Of a DNA stretch of 64,000 nt, positions 8,829 to 17,511 are shown piece after piece. Within the stretch, counting starts at the first letter, position 1. Every line of letters begins with the position of its first letter. Below the pieces are notes generated by a model. It was not told where the DNA came from, made no database searches, and saw nothing but the letters and a program-made list of their open reading frames with translations. The position numbers and the translations under genes were made by a program. This DNA comes from [Clostridium] celerecrescens 18A (GTDB lineage: Bacteria; Bacillota; Clostridia; Lachnospirales; Lachnospiraceae): NCBI RefSeq assembly GCF_002797975.1, contig NZ_PGET01000001.1, forward strand, positions 2,232,001 to 2,296,000, given 5' to 3'.

Positions 8829-9791
8829 TTATACGCCGCCAAAAGTCCCGACCGGTTCTTTTAAATCCAGTTCTCCAAACAGGCTGTCAACCACTGCCCT
8901 GTAATCTGCAAGATACTGGGACTTTCTGATCTTTTTCCCATGTTTTTCACTGCCGTCAAACATCTGGATCATATATGCCCACAGCTCCTTCATCTTAAAC
9001 AGGACATTGCGGTCTCCGGATATGATCTCTTCATATCCTGTTAGGATCTCGTCATGAAAAGCTTTTAGCTGCCCCTTTTCCATTTTCTCCCCGTTTTTCA
9101 TTTCCCCTGCAAGACCGGGATTTGCCACCAGACCCCTTCCAAGCATGATACTGTCTATGGTTGGAAAGACTGTAGTAAATTCCTTATAATCTTCCGCGGA
9201 AAACAAATTTCCATTGTAGCACAGGGGGTTTTTGCTTAAAGAGACTGCCTCCTTCATCACCTTCCAATTAGGTTCATTCTTATAGAGGTCCTTCTGGACT
9301 CTGGGATGGATGATCAGCTCTTCTATCGGATATTTGTTATAAATTTCCATGAGCCTTCCAAATTCCTCCGGGCTGTCCTTGCCGATCCTGGTCTTTACGG
9401 AAATTTTTAAATCCAAGGCGGAAAAAATCTGATCAAAAAAGATTTGAAGCAGCTCCGGTGCTCCTAGAAAGCCGGACCCCCGGCCCTTAGTAACCACTGT
9501 AGGAGAAGGGCATCCCAGATTTAAATTCACCTCTTCATATCCGAATTGTTTCAGTTCTTTGGCCGCCCATATAAAATCTTCCCCCTTATTGGTGAGAATC
9601 TGAGGAATCACATGCAATCCCACGTTATGCTCCGGAAGAAAGTCGTTTTTTTCCCTGGAGGTAAATTTCCGGTTCTGAGTGGGCACAATAAAAGGAGTAA
9701 CATATATATCTACCTGATTAAAAAACTTATGGTGAGCGTTCCGGTAAACGTAGCCGGTGATCCCCTCCATGGGGGCAAAATAATACTTCAT
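8829..9791 (-). CDS. dus: tRNA-dihydrouridine synthase family protein
   Basis: A 320-residue FMN enzyme that reduces uridines in the D-loop of tRNA. The TIM-barrel start YFAPMEGITG is typical, and the catalytic cysteine is C94 in NLNLGCPSPTV. Later barrel motifs include VKTRIGKD, IIHPRVQ, YNGNLFS and IMLGRGLVANP, the last forming part of the phosphate-binding site. The protein is closer to the compact DusC/YhbE-like bacterial group than to DusB. It is transcribed alone on the minus strand, with an AT-rich gap on either side. The ATG at 9791 is the natural start because it begins directly at the barrel. Confidence 0.9.
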   Translation of the reverse strand: MKYYFAPMEGITGYVYRNAHHKFFNQVDIYVTPFIVPTQNRKFTSREKNDFLPEHNVGLHVIPQILTNKGEDFIWAAKELKQFGYEEVNLNLGCPSPTVVTKGRGSGFLGAPELLQIFFDQIFSALDLKISVKTRIGKDSPEEFGRLMEIYNKYPIEELIIHPRVQKDLYKNEPNWKVMKEAVSLSKNPLCYNGNLFSAEDYKEFTTVFPTIDSIMLGRGLVANPGLAGEMKNGEKMEKGQLKAFHDEILTGYEEIISGDRNVLFKMKELWAYMIQMFDGSEKHGKKIRKSQYLADYRAVVDSLFGELDLKEPVGTFGGV

Positions 9792-9931
9792 GCTTCAGTC
9801 TCCATTTTCTGTTATTTCTATATCGGTACATTTTACCACAATAAGTGACAAATTCATAGAAGGCCATTTACAGAATCTGCCAAAGAGTGTTATAATGTAA
9901 GGCAAAACGCCATTATTCTGGAGGATCGATC

Positions 9932-10882
9932 ATGACAAAATTAAAGAACTTACTGCCTGCAGCCGCCAAGGCCCTTTTACTTGCCGTTCTTATTACTACC
10001 ACCTCCTCTTCCGTCTCATGGGCAGAAGAAGAAACCGGGCCGGCCTTTGCACCTCCGGTAACCAAGACAATTACGCCTGAAATAGGACCAGGCATACGAA
10101 GCAACAACTCCAACTTTATCGTGGTTCTGGATCCGGGTCACGGTAAGACAGGCGGGCATTATTCCGGCTGTAACTTTGTATATAATGGAGTCACCTATTA
10201 TGAAGATGAGATCACCATGAAGATCGCTTCCTATACAAAGCAGTATCTGGAACAGTTTTCCAACTATACGGTTTATTTAACAAAGGACAGCGCAGAAGTC
10301 ACCGTCCCTCTGGATCAGCGGGCCGCCTTTGCTGCCTCCGTGCATGCAGATCTATTCGTAAGCCAGCATGTAGACTCGGCTTTGGGAAACGGTACAGTGA
10401 AAAATGCTTATGGAGTAAGCTCCATGGCCCCCAGAACCGGCCGCTATAACAACGACCTGGCTCTCCAGTCCCAGGAAGCTGCAAGTACTATCCTAAAGCA
10501 GTTAAATAATCTGGGACTTAACAACCGGGGATTAATTCTCCGGGATTCGGAAAACGGAACCTTATTTCCCGACGGAAGCCAGGCCGATTATTATGCGATT
10601 CCCCGTTATTCCCAGATGTATGGAATCAGAGGCTTTATCATTGAGCACGGCTTTTTAAACCATACCAGCGACTTAACCCTGTTTCTTTCAACAGAGGAAC
10701 AGTATAAGGCATTGGGGGAAGCGGATGCAAAAGGAATTATGGAATATCTGCAAAAAGCAGGTAAATCTATATTTGTCCAGACAACTCAGACCACTCAGAC
10801 AGCCCATAATACCAACAGCCAGAATGAAGGGACTGTTGCTCCTCCCTCTGTCTCTGAAAGCAAGGGGCCTGGTGCAAGCTAA
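9932..10882 (+). CDS. N-acetylmuramoyl-L-alanine amidase (Amidase_3), secreted
   Basis: A 316-residue zinc amidase that cuts the lactyl-peptide bond in peptidoglycan. A signal peptide with a hydrophobic core (residues 10-30) ends near SWAEEE, so the protein is exported. The catalytic domain begins at VVLDPGHG (zinc His 70), continues with the acidic segment YYEDEI (91-93), SQHVDS (His 146) and the C-terminal catalytic Glu in IIEHGF (about 232). The last 45 residues are a Thr/Gln/Ser-rich low-complexity tail without a recognised binding domain. GGAGG lies 7-8 bases before the ATG. It is a single gene followed by a strong terminator. Confidence 0.92.
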   Translation: MTKLKNLLPAAAKALLLAVLITTTSSSVSWAEEETGPAFAPPVTKTITPEIGPGIRSNNSNFIVVLDPGHGKTGGHYSGCNFVYNGVTYYEDEITMKIASYTKQYLEQFSNYTVYLTKDSAEVTVPLDQRAAFAASVHADLFVSQHVDSALGNGTVKNAYGVSSMAPRTGRYNNDLALQSQEAASTILKQLNNLGLNNRGLILRDSENGTLFPDGSQADYYAIPRYSQMYGIRGFIIEHGFLNHTSDLTLFLSTEEQYKALGEADAKGIMEYLQKAGKSIFVQTTQTTQTAHNTNSQNEGTVAPPSVSESKGPGAS

Positions 10883-10930
10883 GCACTTATAGTCAATAAC
10901 CTGCAAATGAAAAACATGCCAATGGCAGCA

Positions 10931-10972
10931 AGAACTTCCTGCCCTCACTCATGAGGGCAGGGGGTTCTTTTT
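10931..10972 (+). terminator. Rho-independent terminator after the amidase gene
   Basis: CCTGCCCTCA (10938-10947) pairs perfectly with TGAGGGCAGG (10952-10961) around a CTCA loop. AGAAC (10931-10935) can extend the stem with GTTCT, and a TTTTT run follows. Confidence 0.92.
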
Positions 10973-11210
10973 GGTTAGAAAATCTTTTCCTGCAAAAATA
11001 TCAAGTCCAAAAGAAAAAAAATTATAATATTACCGATAATAATCCAGCAGAAATCGAATATCATCATTATTAGAGATCCACTGAAACCGAATAATCACAG
11101 ACATAAGTAGCAGTGTTAAGAAAGTGTTAAAAAATAACAGTAAAATCCAGAACTCTTCATAATTATTGTCAAAATGTTATCCTTTTTTAGTAAATTCATT
11201 CATTTATTTG
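10973..11210. other. AT-rich intergenic region without a gene
   Basis: The gap between the amidase terminator and the pyrophosphatase promoter is AT-rich. I see no convincing reading frame, tRNA or known riboswitch core in it. It probably serves only as upstream promoter DNA. Confidence 0.5.
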
Positions 11211-11240
11211 TTGAAAATATATATTACTTGGTACTATAAT
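11211..11240 (+). promoter_or_regulatory. Sigma-A promoter of the pyrophosphatase gene
   Basis: TTGAAA (11211-11216) and TATAAT (11235-11240) are spaced by 18 bp. A GGAGG ribosome site follows at about 11263-11267, ahead of the ATG at 11277. Confidence 0.75.
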
Positions 11241-11276
11241 GAAATCATCAAAATATAAAACTGGAGGTATGAAGTA

Positions 11277-13361
11277 ATGGATGCAATTTATTTTGTATCA
11301 ATGGGGTCATTGTTGGGGATTATCTTTGCCTGGGTCATGTTCCTTCGTGTAAAAAAACAACCAGAGGGCACCTCAGAAATGGCCCGGATCTCTGAAGCTG
11401 TAAGAAAAGGGGCAAATGCCTACTTGAGACGTCAGTATTCAGGGGTTGCCATATTTTTCATTGCTGTTTTTTGTATTTTACTTATTATGGCATTTAACGG
11501 TTTCCTAAGCTTTTTTACCCCGTTTGCATTTTTAACGGGTGGCTTTTTCTCAGGTCTTTCCGGCTTCATAGGCATGCGCACTGCAACTATGGCTAACTGC
11601 AGAACTGCAGAAGGAGCTTCAAAAAGCTTGAATAAAGGACTCCAGGTGGCATTCTCAGCCGGTTCGGTTATGGGCTTTACGGTAGTCGGGCTTGGTCTTC
11701 TGGATCTTTCTATTTGGTATTTTATTTTAAATGTAGCTTTTCAACATCTTCCGGTTGAACAGCGCATTACGGAAATTACAGCGAATATGCTGACCTTTGG
11801 AATGGGCGCTTCCAGTATGGCCCTCTTTGCCAGGGTTGGCGGCGGTATCTTTACCAAGGCAGCAGATGTGGGGGCTGATCTTGTCGGTAAGGTAGAAGCC
11901 GGTATTCCAGAAGATGATCCGCGTAATCCGGCTGTTATAGCCGATAATGTAGGTGATAATGTAGGTGATGTAGCCGGAATGGGCGCTGATCTTTATGAAT
12001 CCTATGTCGGTTCTATTGTATCAACAGCAGCTCTTGCTGTTGCTGCAGGATACGGAATTAAGGGCGTGTCCATACCGATGCTGCTGGCAGCGCTGGGTGT
12101 AATCGCTTCCGTCATTGGTACCTTTTTTGTCAAAACAGAGGAAGGTGCCTCTCAGAAGAACCTTCTTAAAGCACTTAGAACCGGTACCTATATTAGTGCG
12201 GCAATCATTGTTGTTGCAGCATTTTTTATAATAAAGCTGATGCTTCCCGGTCATATGGGACTTTATGCCGCCGTACTTTCAGGACTAATTGCAGGTGTAT
12301 TAATCGGAGCTATCACAGAATATTACACATCAGATACCTATAGCCCAACAAAAAAATTAGCAGAATCCAGTGAAACCGGAGCCGCAACCGTTATCATCAG
12401 TGGATTATCCCTTGGCATGCTTTCTACTGTCGCACCGGTCATAATCGTAAGCATTTCTGTCCTTGTAAGCTACTATTGCTCCGGAGGTGCCGGTGATTTT
12501 AATCTCGGACTTTATGGCATCGGTTTATCTGCTGTCGGTATGTTATCCACTTTAGGTATTACACTGGCCACGGATGCTTACGGACCAATCGCGGATAATG
12601 CCGGCGGCATCGCTGAGATGACACATATGGATGCTTCCGTTAGACAGAGAACAGATGCACTGGACTCTCTTGGCAATACCACTGCTGCAACAGGAAAAGG
12701 ATTTGCTATCGGTTCTGCTGCCCTGACCGCTCTTGCCCTGATTGCTTCTTATGTTGATAAAGTACATCAGATCCAACCTGATCTAAACCTGGATTTAACC
12801 ATAACCAATCCAAAAGTACTTGTAGGGTTGTTTATCGGCGGTGTATTACCGTTCTTATTTGCAGCTCTCACCATGGAGGCCGTAGGCAAAGCCGCACAAT
12901 CCATCGTATTGGAGGTCCGCCGTCAATTTAAGACCATAGCCGGAATTATGGAAGGAAAAGCGGAACCGGATTATGCTTCCTGTGTTGATATGTGCACAAA
13001 ATCGGCGCAAAAACTGATGATTGCACCAGCTATGATAGCCGTTGTTATTCCGATTGTCATTGGCTTATTATTAGGGCCGGAAGGCGTATGTGCTCTTCTC
13101 GCTGGAAATACCGTTACAGGGTTTGTTCTTGCCGTCATGATGGCTAACTCCGGTGGCGCATGGGATAACGCAAAGAAGTATATTGAACAGGGCGCACATG
13201 GCGGAAAGGGTAGCGACCAGCATAAAGCTGCAGTCGTAGGCGATACGGTAGGTGATCCGTTCAAGGATACTTCCGGACCATCGATCAACATTCTCATAAA
13301 GCTTACTTCCATGGTTTCCATTGTATTTGCATCACTTATTCTGACCTTCCATTTGTTATAA
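11277..13361 (+). CDS. hppA: K+-dependent membrane pyrophosphatase (Na+/H+-translocating)
   Basis: A 694-residue integral membrane protein of about 16 spans that couples pyrophosphate hydrolysis to Na+ or H+ export. The substrate site is visible in DVGADLVGKVE and the acidic DNVGDNVGD repeat near residues 215-235, and again at the C-terminus in GDTVGDPFKDTSGP. The segment GNTTAATGKG carries Ala where K+-independent enzymes have Lys, which places it among the K+-stimulated enzymes; in clostridia these often pump Na+. The ion cannot be settled by eye. It is a single gene with its own promoter. It would recover energy from pyrophosphate produced by biosynthesis. Confidence 0.93.
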   Translation: MDAIYFVSMGSLLGIIFAWVMFLRVKKQPEGTSEMARISEAVRKGANAYLRRQYSGVAIFFIAVFCILLIMAFNGFLSFFTPFAFLTGGFFSGLSGFIGMRTATMANCRTAEGASKSLNKGLQVAFSAGSVMGFTVVGLGLLDLSIWYFILNVAFQHLPVEQRITEITANMLTFGMGASSMALFARVGGGIFTKAADVGADLVGKVEAGIPEDDPRNPAVIADNVGDNVGDVAGMGADLYESYVGSIVSTAALAVAAGYGIKGVSIPMLLAALGVIASVIGTFFVKTEEGASQKNLLKALRTGTYISAAIIVVAAFFIIKLMLPGHMGLYAAVLSGLIAGVLIGAITEYYTSDTYSPTKKLAESSETGAATVIISGLSLGMLSTVAPVIIVSISVLVSYYCSGGAGDFNLGLYGIGLSAVGMLSTLGITLATDAYGPIADNAGGIAEMTHMDASVRQRTDALDSLGNTTAATGKGFAIGSAALTALALIASYVDKVHQIQPDLNLDLTITNPKVLVGLFIGGVLPFLFAALTMEAVGKAAQSIVLEVRRQFKTIAGIMEGKAEPDYASCVDMCTKSAQKLMIAPAMIAVVIPIVIGLLLGPEGVCALLAGNTVTGFVLAVMMANSGGAWDNAKKYIEQGAHGGKGSDQHKAAVVGDTVGDPFKDTSGPSINILIKLTSMVSIVFASLILTFHLL

Positions 13362-13522
13362 AGAAGACTCATACTCACCTGTAATATATCGTGCTCATTC
13401 CTGACTGCAGCAGCCAAAAGGTACGCAAGGCCGCGTTCCGGTACAGCTACACAGACCGCTCCATGGCTTCCTCCACAGGTATTTTCATGATTACTACTCT
13501 CTCCGCTTAAAATAAAGAACAG

Positions 13523-13549
13523 GCTGGCAGCCTATCAACAGCTGCCAGC
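13523..13549 (+). terminator. Hairpin downstream of hppA, probable terminator
   Basis: GCTGGCAG (13523-13530) pairs with CTGCCAGC (13542-13549), followed by a weakly T-rich stretch. It is the only strong stem in the 328-base gap after hppA. The rest of the gap holds the reductase remnant listed separately and short unassigned coding-like scraps at about 13380-13480. Confidence 0.55.
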
Positions 13550-13569
13550 TTGTCATATTTATGTACCGT

Positions 13570-13661
13570 GAAAACAAAAACTACCAATTTATGACCTGGT
13601 TTTACCGGTTTTTTGCCATAGGTCTTCCCATGATTCCTAATCCGATAAAACCAACTTTCAT
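13570..13661 (-). pseudogene. Remnant of a tartronate-semialdehyde / 3-hydroxyisobutyrate dehydrogenase-family gene
   Basis: From an ATG at 13661 the minus strand encodes MKVGFIGLGIMGRPMAK, the Rossmann-fold start of the GarR/GlxR beta-hydroxyacid dehydrogenase family. A TAA follows almost at once, but shifting by one base restores PVKPGHKLVVF, the next stretch of the family. The homology then ends. So one base has been lost and the remaining two thirds or more of the gene is missing. Such reductases often belong to glucarate or glycerate pathways, which fits the neighbouring uronate genes. Confidence 0.7.
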
Positions 13662-13689
13662 TTGCCTTTTCTCTCTTCTTTAAGTTAAG

Positions 13690-14805
13690 CTACATCCACA
13701 GCAGTGGCTGGCGTGCCGCAATATTACGCCTGGCTTCTTCATCTGTCGATTCCTCCGGAAGCCGGTAATATAGTTCTAAGAGTTCCTTTCGCCCCAGAGA
13801 ACACCCTGCCAGAAGCATGAAACCGCTGCGGGCTGGAAAGGCATCAAAGTGCATGACATCCGGCGGATAAGGCCAGCAATCCTTATCCAGTATATAAGGC
13901 GTAATAAATTCCAGTGCTTTTTTAATGCTTCTCCCATCCTCCGATACATATTCCCACAAATCATCGTCCGGCTTAGACAGCAGATGGCATAAGGACACCA
14001 TATTATCCACAACAAATATGGAGTAATTATAGGGCTTTGTACGCCCCAGCTCTCTCGGAAAAGAACCATCCTCCGCCTCCTGCCTTAAAAGCTGCTTTTT
14101 ATAGTAATCCCTGCAAAAATCTGCTATCCTCTCATTTTCGGTGAATAAAGCAAATGCCGCCGCCTGAACAAAGAAGCAGACACCATGGTTATTATCCTTG
14201 TTCATTTCCTGGATCCCGTTGCTGTCGGTAAGCATCCACCCCAGATATTTAGCAAACCAGTTCTTTAAACCAATGTATATCTCAGCCTTCATGGATCGGG
14301 ACACTTTTAATTTCTCCACCGCAAATACCACATCCACCAGATGAAGGGTATCAATGATTCCGATCCCCCTTCCGGAACAGATGCCAAGGATCGCCTGGGC
14401 ATAAGACAAATGGGGTGCCATATATGTTTCTTCATCAAGGAAAAATTCCTTTAAGTGCTGCACCGCCTTTTCTGCATATGCCTCTTTTCCCGTAAGGCAG
14501 TAAGCCGAGGCAAGGAACACCACATTGGTCCTCATCTGACGCATGATGATCCTGTGGCTGTTAAAATTACCGGGATTTGTCTGCCCATCTTTCTGAATAT
14601 AAGGCAGCCCGTCCGGGGAACCGGGATCCGGCCACCAGTAATCCCCATTGGAATAGTAGTCATGAGGACCCCCTTCGCTCCTTGGGCTCTGCACGTCAGT
14701 GATATGGAGCGCAGGGGCCTTCATGGCCGCCTGCGCTTTTTCCATTAACCATTCCTTATTGGACCAGTCAGGAATAATCTTGTATTTCTTCTCATATTGT
14801 ATCAT
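13690..14805 (-). CDS. Alginate-lyase-family polysaccharide lyase-like protein
   Basis: A 371-residue protein of the alginate lyase superfamily (PF05426-like alpha/alpha toroid). The strongly conserved segment GDYWWPDPGSPDG lies at 55-67 and the likely catalytic Asn-His pair in DNNHGVC at 204-210; an aromatic PYNYSIF stretch follows near 265. There is no signal peptide, so it should act inside the cell on imported oligosaccharides and not on polymer outside. The gene is 6 bases downstream of the mannonate dehydratase paralogue and part of the same minus-strand run as the ABC importer. The uronate polymer it acts on cannot be named from sequence; alginate is only the family label. Confidence 0.78.
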   Translation of the reverse strand: MIQYEKKYKIIPDWSNKEWLMEKAQAAMKAPALHITDVQSPRSEGGPHDYYSNGDYWWPDPGSPDGLPYIQKDGQTNPGNFNSHRIIMRQMRTNVVFLASAYCLTGKEAYAEKAVQHLKEFFLDEETYMAPHLSYAQAILGICSGRGIGIIDTLHLVDVVFAVEKLKVSRSMKAEIYIGLKNWFAKYLGWMLTDSNGIQEMNKDNNHGVCFFVQAAAFALFTENERIADFCRDYYKKQLLRQEAEDGSFPRELGRTKPYNYSIFVVDNMVSLCHLLSKPDDDLWEYVSEDGRSIKKALEFITPYILDKDCWPYPPDVMHFDAFPARSGFMLLAGCSLGRKELLELYYRLPEESTDEEARRNIAARQPLLWM

Positions 14806-14811
14806 TTATAT

Positions 14812-15801
14812 TTACCTGCACGATTTATTTAATTCTGCCGACGCACACTTTAAAAGGGCTTTCATATATCCGGTGCTGTAGGCCCAGGAAGAGTTTTCTC
14901 CGCCGACGCCCTCTCCCCATACCGGCACATGGTCCACGTGTATGGAGCCGTCATAATCATAACGGACCAACTGCTTCATTACTTCATACATATCCATATA
15001 TCCGTCTTCCAGAAGGGTCTCCTCAAAATAAGGCATGGTAGCACTGACATTTCTAAAGTGTACCAGCAGCACCTTTTGATTTTCTACAAAATATTTAATG
15101 TCCTCCATGACATTTCCAAAGGCTTCCCCGCCTTCCAGCCAGCATCCCAGACACATCTTCATGCCCAGGTACGGACTGTTTCCTGCCAGTTCAAAAGCGT
15201 GTTTGTAATCTTCGGCAGAAGTGATCAGGTTGGAGATTCCAAGGAGGCAATCTACCGGAGGATCATTTGGATGAAGAGCAATCTTTATATTGGCTTCCTC
15301 ACATACCGGCAGGACCCGGTCGAGGAAATATTTAAAATTCCCCCACATTTCTTCTTTAGAATAAAGTCTGCCATGGGAATAAGGCCGGGCCTTCAATTCC
15401 TCAAGATCCACGATACGGCCGATGCTTCCTCTTGTATGCTCGCCTACCCCAAACCTGGTAGTCAATACCTGGTTCGGTTCCCACGTCATGTATCCCACCG
15501 GAATCCCTGCTTTTCCTAAAATACGGTTGAAATCATTATACGCCTTTATGGCCTCATCCCGTCCCGGCAATCCCAGATGGATGGCATCGCTCTTATACAA
15601 ATGCACATTTCCAGCATCCGTTGCCGTTAAGCCGAATTTGTGAAGCCGTTCCATAAATGACATGACCGAATCATAATTGGTATGTTCATCTGTAAAAATA
15701 ACGTATACATAGTTTATGCCCATCTGTTTAATGAATTGCAATTGTTCATCCGTATAATCCGATACAACCTTGGACTGCACCTTTATCTTATCTCCCAGCA
15801 T
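14812..15801 (-). CDS. Mannonate dehydratase-like TIM-barrel protein (UxuA paralogue)
   Basis: A 329-residue member of the UxuA/xylose-isomerase-like barrel family. Metal-site motifs resemble UxuA: KIALHPNDPP near 195-204, MCLGCWLEGG near 235, LLVHFRNVS near 250 and HVDHVPVWGEG near 300. It is shorter than the true UxuA encoded at 25475-26557 (360 residues) and quite divergent from it, so it may dehydrate or isomerise another aldonate or uronate. It lies between the lyase-like gene and the binding protein gene of the importer, which suggests a shared pathway for a specific oligouronide. Its precise reaction is unknown. Confidence 0.75.
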   Translation of the reverse strand: MLGDKIKVQSKVVSDYTDEQLQFIKQMGINYVYVIFTDEHTNYDSVMSFMERLHKFGLTATDAGNVHLYKSDAIHLGLPGRDEAIKAYNDFNRILGKAGIPVGYMTWEPNQVLTTRFGVGEHTRGSIGRIVDLEELKARPYSHGRLYSKEEMWGNFKYFLDRVLPVCEEANIKIALHPNDPPVDCLLGISNLITSAEDYKHAFELAGNSPYLGMKMCLGCWLEGGEAFGNVMEDIKYFVENQKVLLVHFRNVSATMPYFEETLLEDGYMDMYEVMKQLVRYDYDGSIHVDHVPVWGEGVGGENSSWAYSTGYMKALLKCASAELNKSCR

Positions 15802-15831
15802 GTTGGGTCCTCCTTAAAGTCAAATAATCAG

Positions 15832-17454
15832 CTATTTGGTCCAGTGAACGGCTTCTGGTGTCCACTGTTCCAGACTTACTTCATAAATCCCACTGTCTTT
15901 CAGCCCTGGAACGGCAAATGATTCATAATATATAACCGCCATTGGAGTAATCATCACATAATCCGCTACGAGCGCTTTGGCCGCCTTCTGAAGATTTTCT
16001 TTCTTTTCTTCAATCGTTACCGCTGCCCGTGCTGCAAACAGAGGCTCTTCAAATTCTGCAGGACGAAGCATAATTCCATGATTCTTAATACCCTCTGAGG
16101 AATACAGACGGATATAGTTGTTGGTGTAATCCATCTTGCTGGCTCCGCGGTTTGCAATAAATCCATCGATGTCATCTTCCTTCTGGATCGCTGCCAGAGC
16201 AGAGCTGTCCAGCGTTTCTATTACTGCCTTGATTCCGATCTGAGCCAATATAGCTTGGAATGCAGTCGCCGTATCATTATCCTGGGACTTGGTATAAATG
16301 GTTGTCTCAAATCCGTTTGGATATCCTGCTTCTGAAAGCATCTGCTTTGCCAAATCAAGATTATACTCATAAAAATCCACCGGCGAATAAGCCCAGGAAT
16401 CAGAGGTACAAAATAGAGGTGTGGCCTCTCCCAGACCGCCGGATAAGGCTTTGGCCACCTGCTCCCATTCAATGGCATGCATAATCGCCTGCCGGACCTT
16501 TAAATCTCCCATTGGATGCTTGTCGCTTTTGCTGTTCCAGATAATGTGCTTGATATCGGCACAGTTTGCATTTTTCCTTCCAATGCTCTCAAATCCGGCC
16601 TGTTTCACGGCATTGATAATTGCATCATTTTCAAACTTCATCGCCACGCTGACTTCTTTATTCAGAAGAGCCGACATTAAAGTATTGGTATCCATAACCA
16701 TATCAATTTCCAGCTCATCGATATGGGGGAGCCCTGCAATTCTGTAGTTATCGTTTTTGGTGTATGTAATCTTATTGTCAACAATAAAAGACTCCAGGAT
16801 AAACGGCCCCGTTCCAACCGCATGGGTCTTGCACCACTCTTCTCCATTCTTCTCATACGCCTCTTTTGAGATAATAAAGACATCTCCTATGACACTGTCC
16901 CAGTCATTTGCCCATTTCTCATACTGAATTTCAATATGCCTGTCATCAACTACCGTGATTTCTTTTGGGGATCCCAATTCACTGGCCTTGCCATTATCAA
17001 TATACTGCTGAAGGTTCCAGGCCACCGCTTCCGCATCGCAATCCGATCCGTCGTGGAACTTCACACCTTCCCTCAGCTTAATGCTGAATGTCAGATTATC
17101 AGGATCTGCATAAAACTCTTCTGCCAGCCATGGGTAATAATTGCCTTCTTCATCAGCCCTCCCCAGTGATTCAATGACAGGCTGTGCGCCGAAACGGTCA
17201 CTTGTGGTTGTTGACTGGGGCATAAAGAACGTATTATGGACCTGGGGAATGGCGACCACCAGCTTTCCTCCTTCCTCAATATCCGCAGGAGCAGATGCTT
17301 CGCTTTCTTTGGATTCTGCAGCCGTGGTCTCACCGCTCTGGGTGGTTGTTTCAGCGGAAACTTCGGTTTTCCTGCTTCCTCCGCATCCGGCGGTCATGCC
17401 TGCCGTAATAACCACTGCCAGTGTCAGCGACACAATCCTCTTTGTCAATTTCAT
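15832..17454 (-). CDS. Family 5 extracellular solute-binding lipoprotein (oligopeptide/oligosaccharide ABC importer)
   Basis: A 540-residue lipoprotein of the OppA/DppA family (SBP_bac_5). I place the start at 17454 because AAAGGAGGAT (17461-17470) precedes it by a proper distance and the signal peptide MKLTKR... with lipobox TAGC (Cys 24) begins there; an in-frame ATG at 17481 is less likely. Domain landmarks include KLREGVKFHDGSD, YTKNDNYR, VRQAIMHAIEW and FLANRGAS-like C-terminal regions. It captures the substrate for the permeases encoded upstream at 19552-21363. Although the family is named for peptides, the genetic setting favours an oligouronide. Confidence 0.88.
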   Translation of the reverse strand: MKLTKRIVSLTLAVVITAGMTAGCGGSRKTEVSAETTTQSGETTAAESKESEASAPADIEEGGKLVVAIPQVHNTFFMPQSTTTSDRFGAQPVIESLGRADEEGNYYPWLAEEFYADPDNLTFSIKLREGVKFHDGSDCDAEAVAWNLQQYIDNGKASELGSPKEITVVDDRHIEIQYEKWANDWDSVIGDVFIISKEAYEKNGEEWCKTHAVGTGPFILESFIVDNKITYTKNDNYRIAGLPHIDELEIDMVMDTNTLMSALLNKEVSVAMKFENDAIINAVKQAGFESIGRKNANCADIKHIIWNSKSDKHPMGDLKVRQAIMHAIEWEQVAKALSGGLGEATPLFCTSDSWAYSPVDFYEYNLDLAKQMLSEAGYPNGFETTIYTKSQDNDTATAFQAILAQIGIKAVIETLDSSALAAIQKEDDIDGFIANRGASKMDYTNNYIRLYSSEGIKNHGIMLRPAEFEEPLFAARAAVTIEEKKENLQKAAKALVADYVMITPMAVIYYESFAVPGLKDSGIYEVSLEQWTPEAVHWTK

Positions 17455-17511
17455 AATGTAATCCTCCTTTAAATAAGTCATCAGCTTATGTTTAAATGAA
17501 TCTTATAGCTT

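Noticed and set aside
12971..13417. 148-codon minus frame overlapping the hppA end
   Set aside because: It is antisense to conserved hppA codons. Only its first few residues (MAAAVRNEHDILQ) lie outside and might be debris from another gene.
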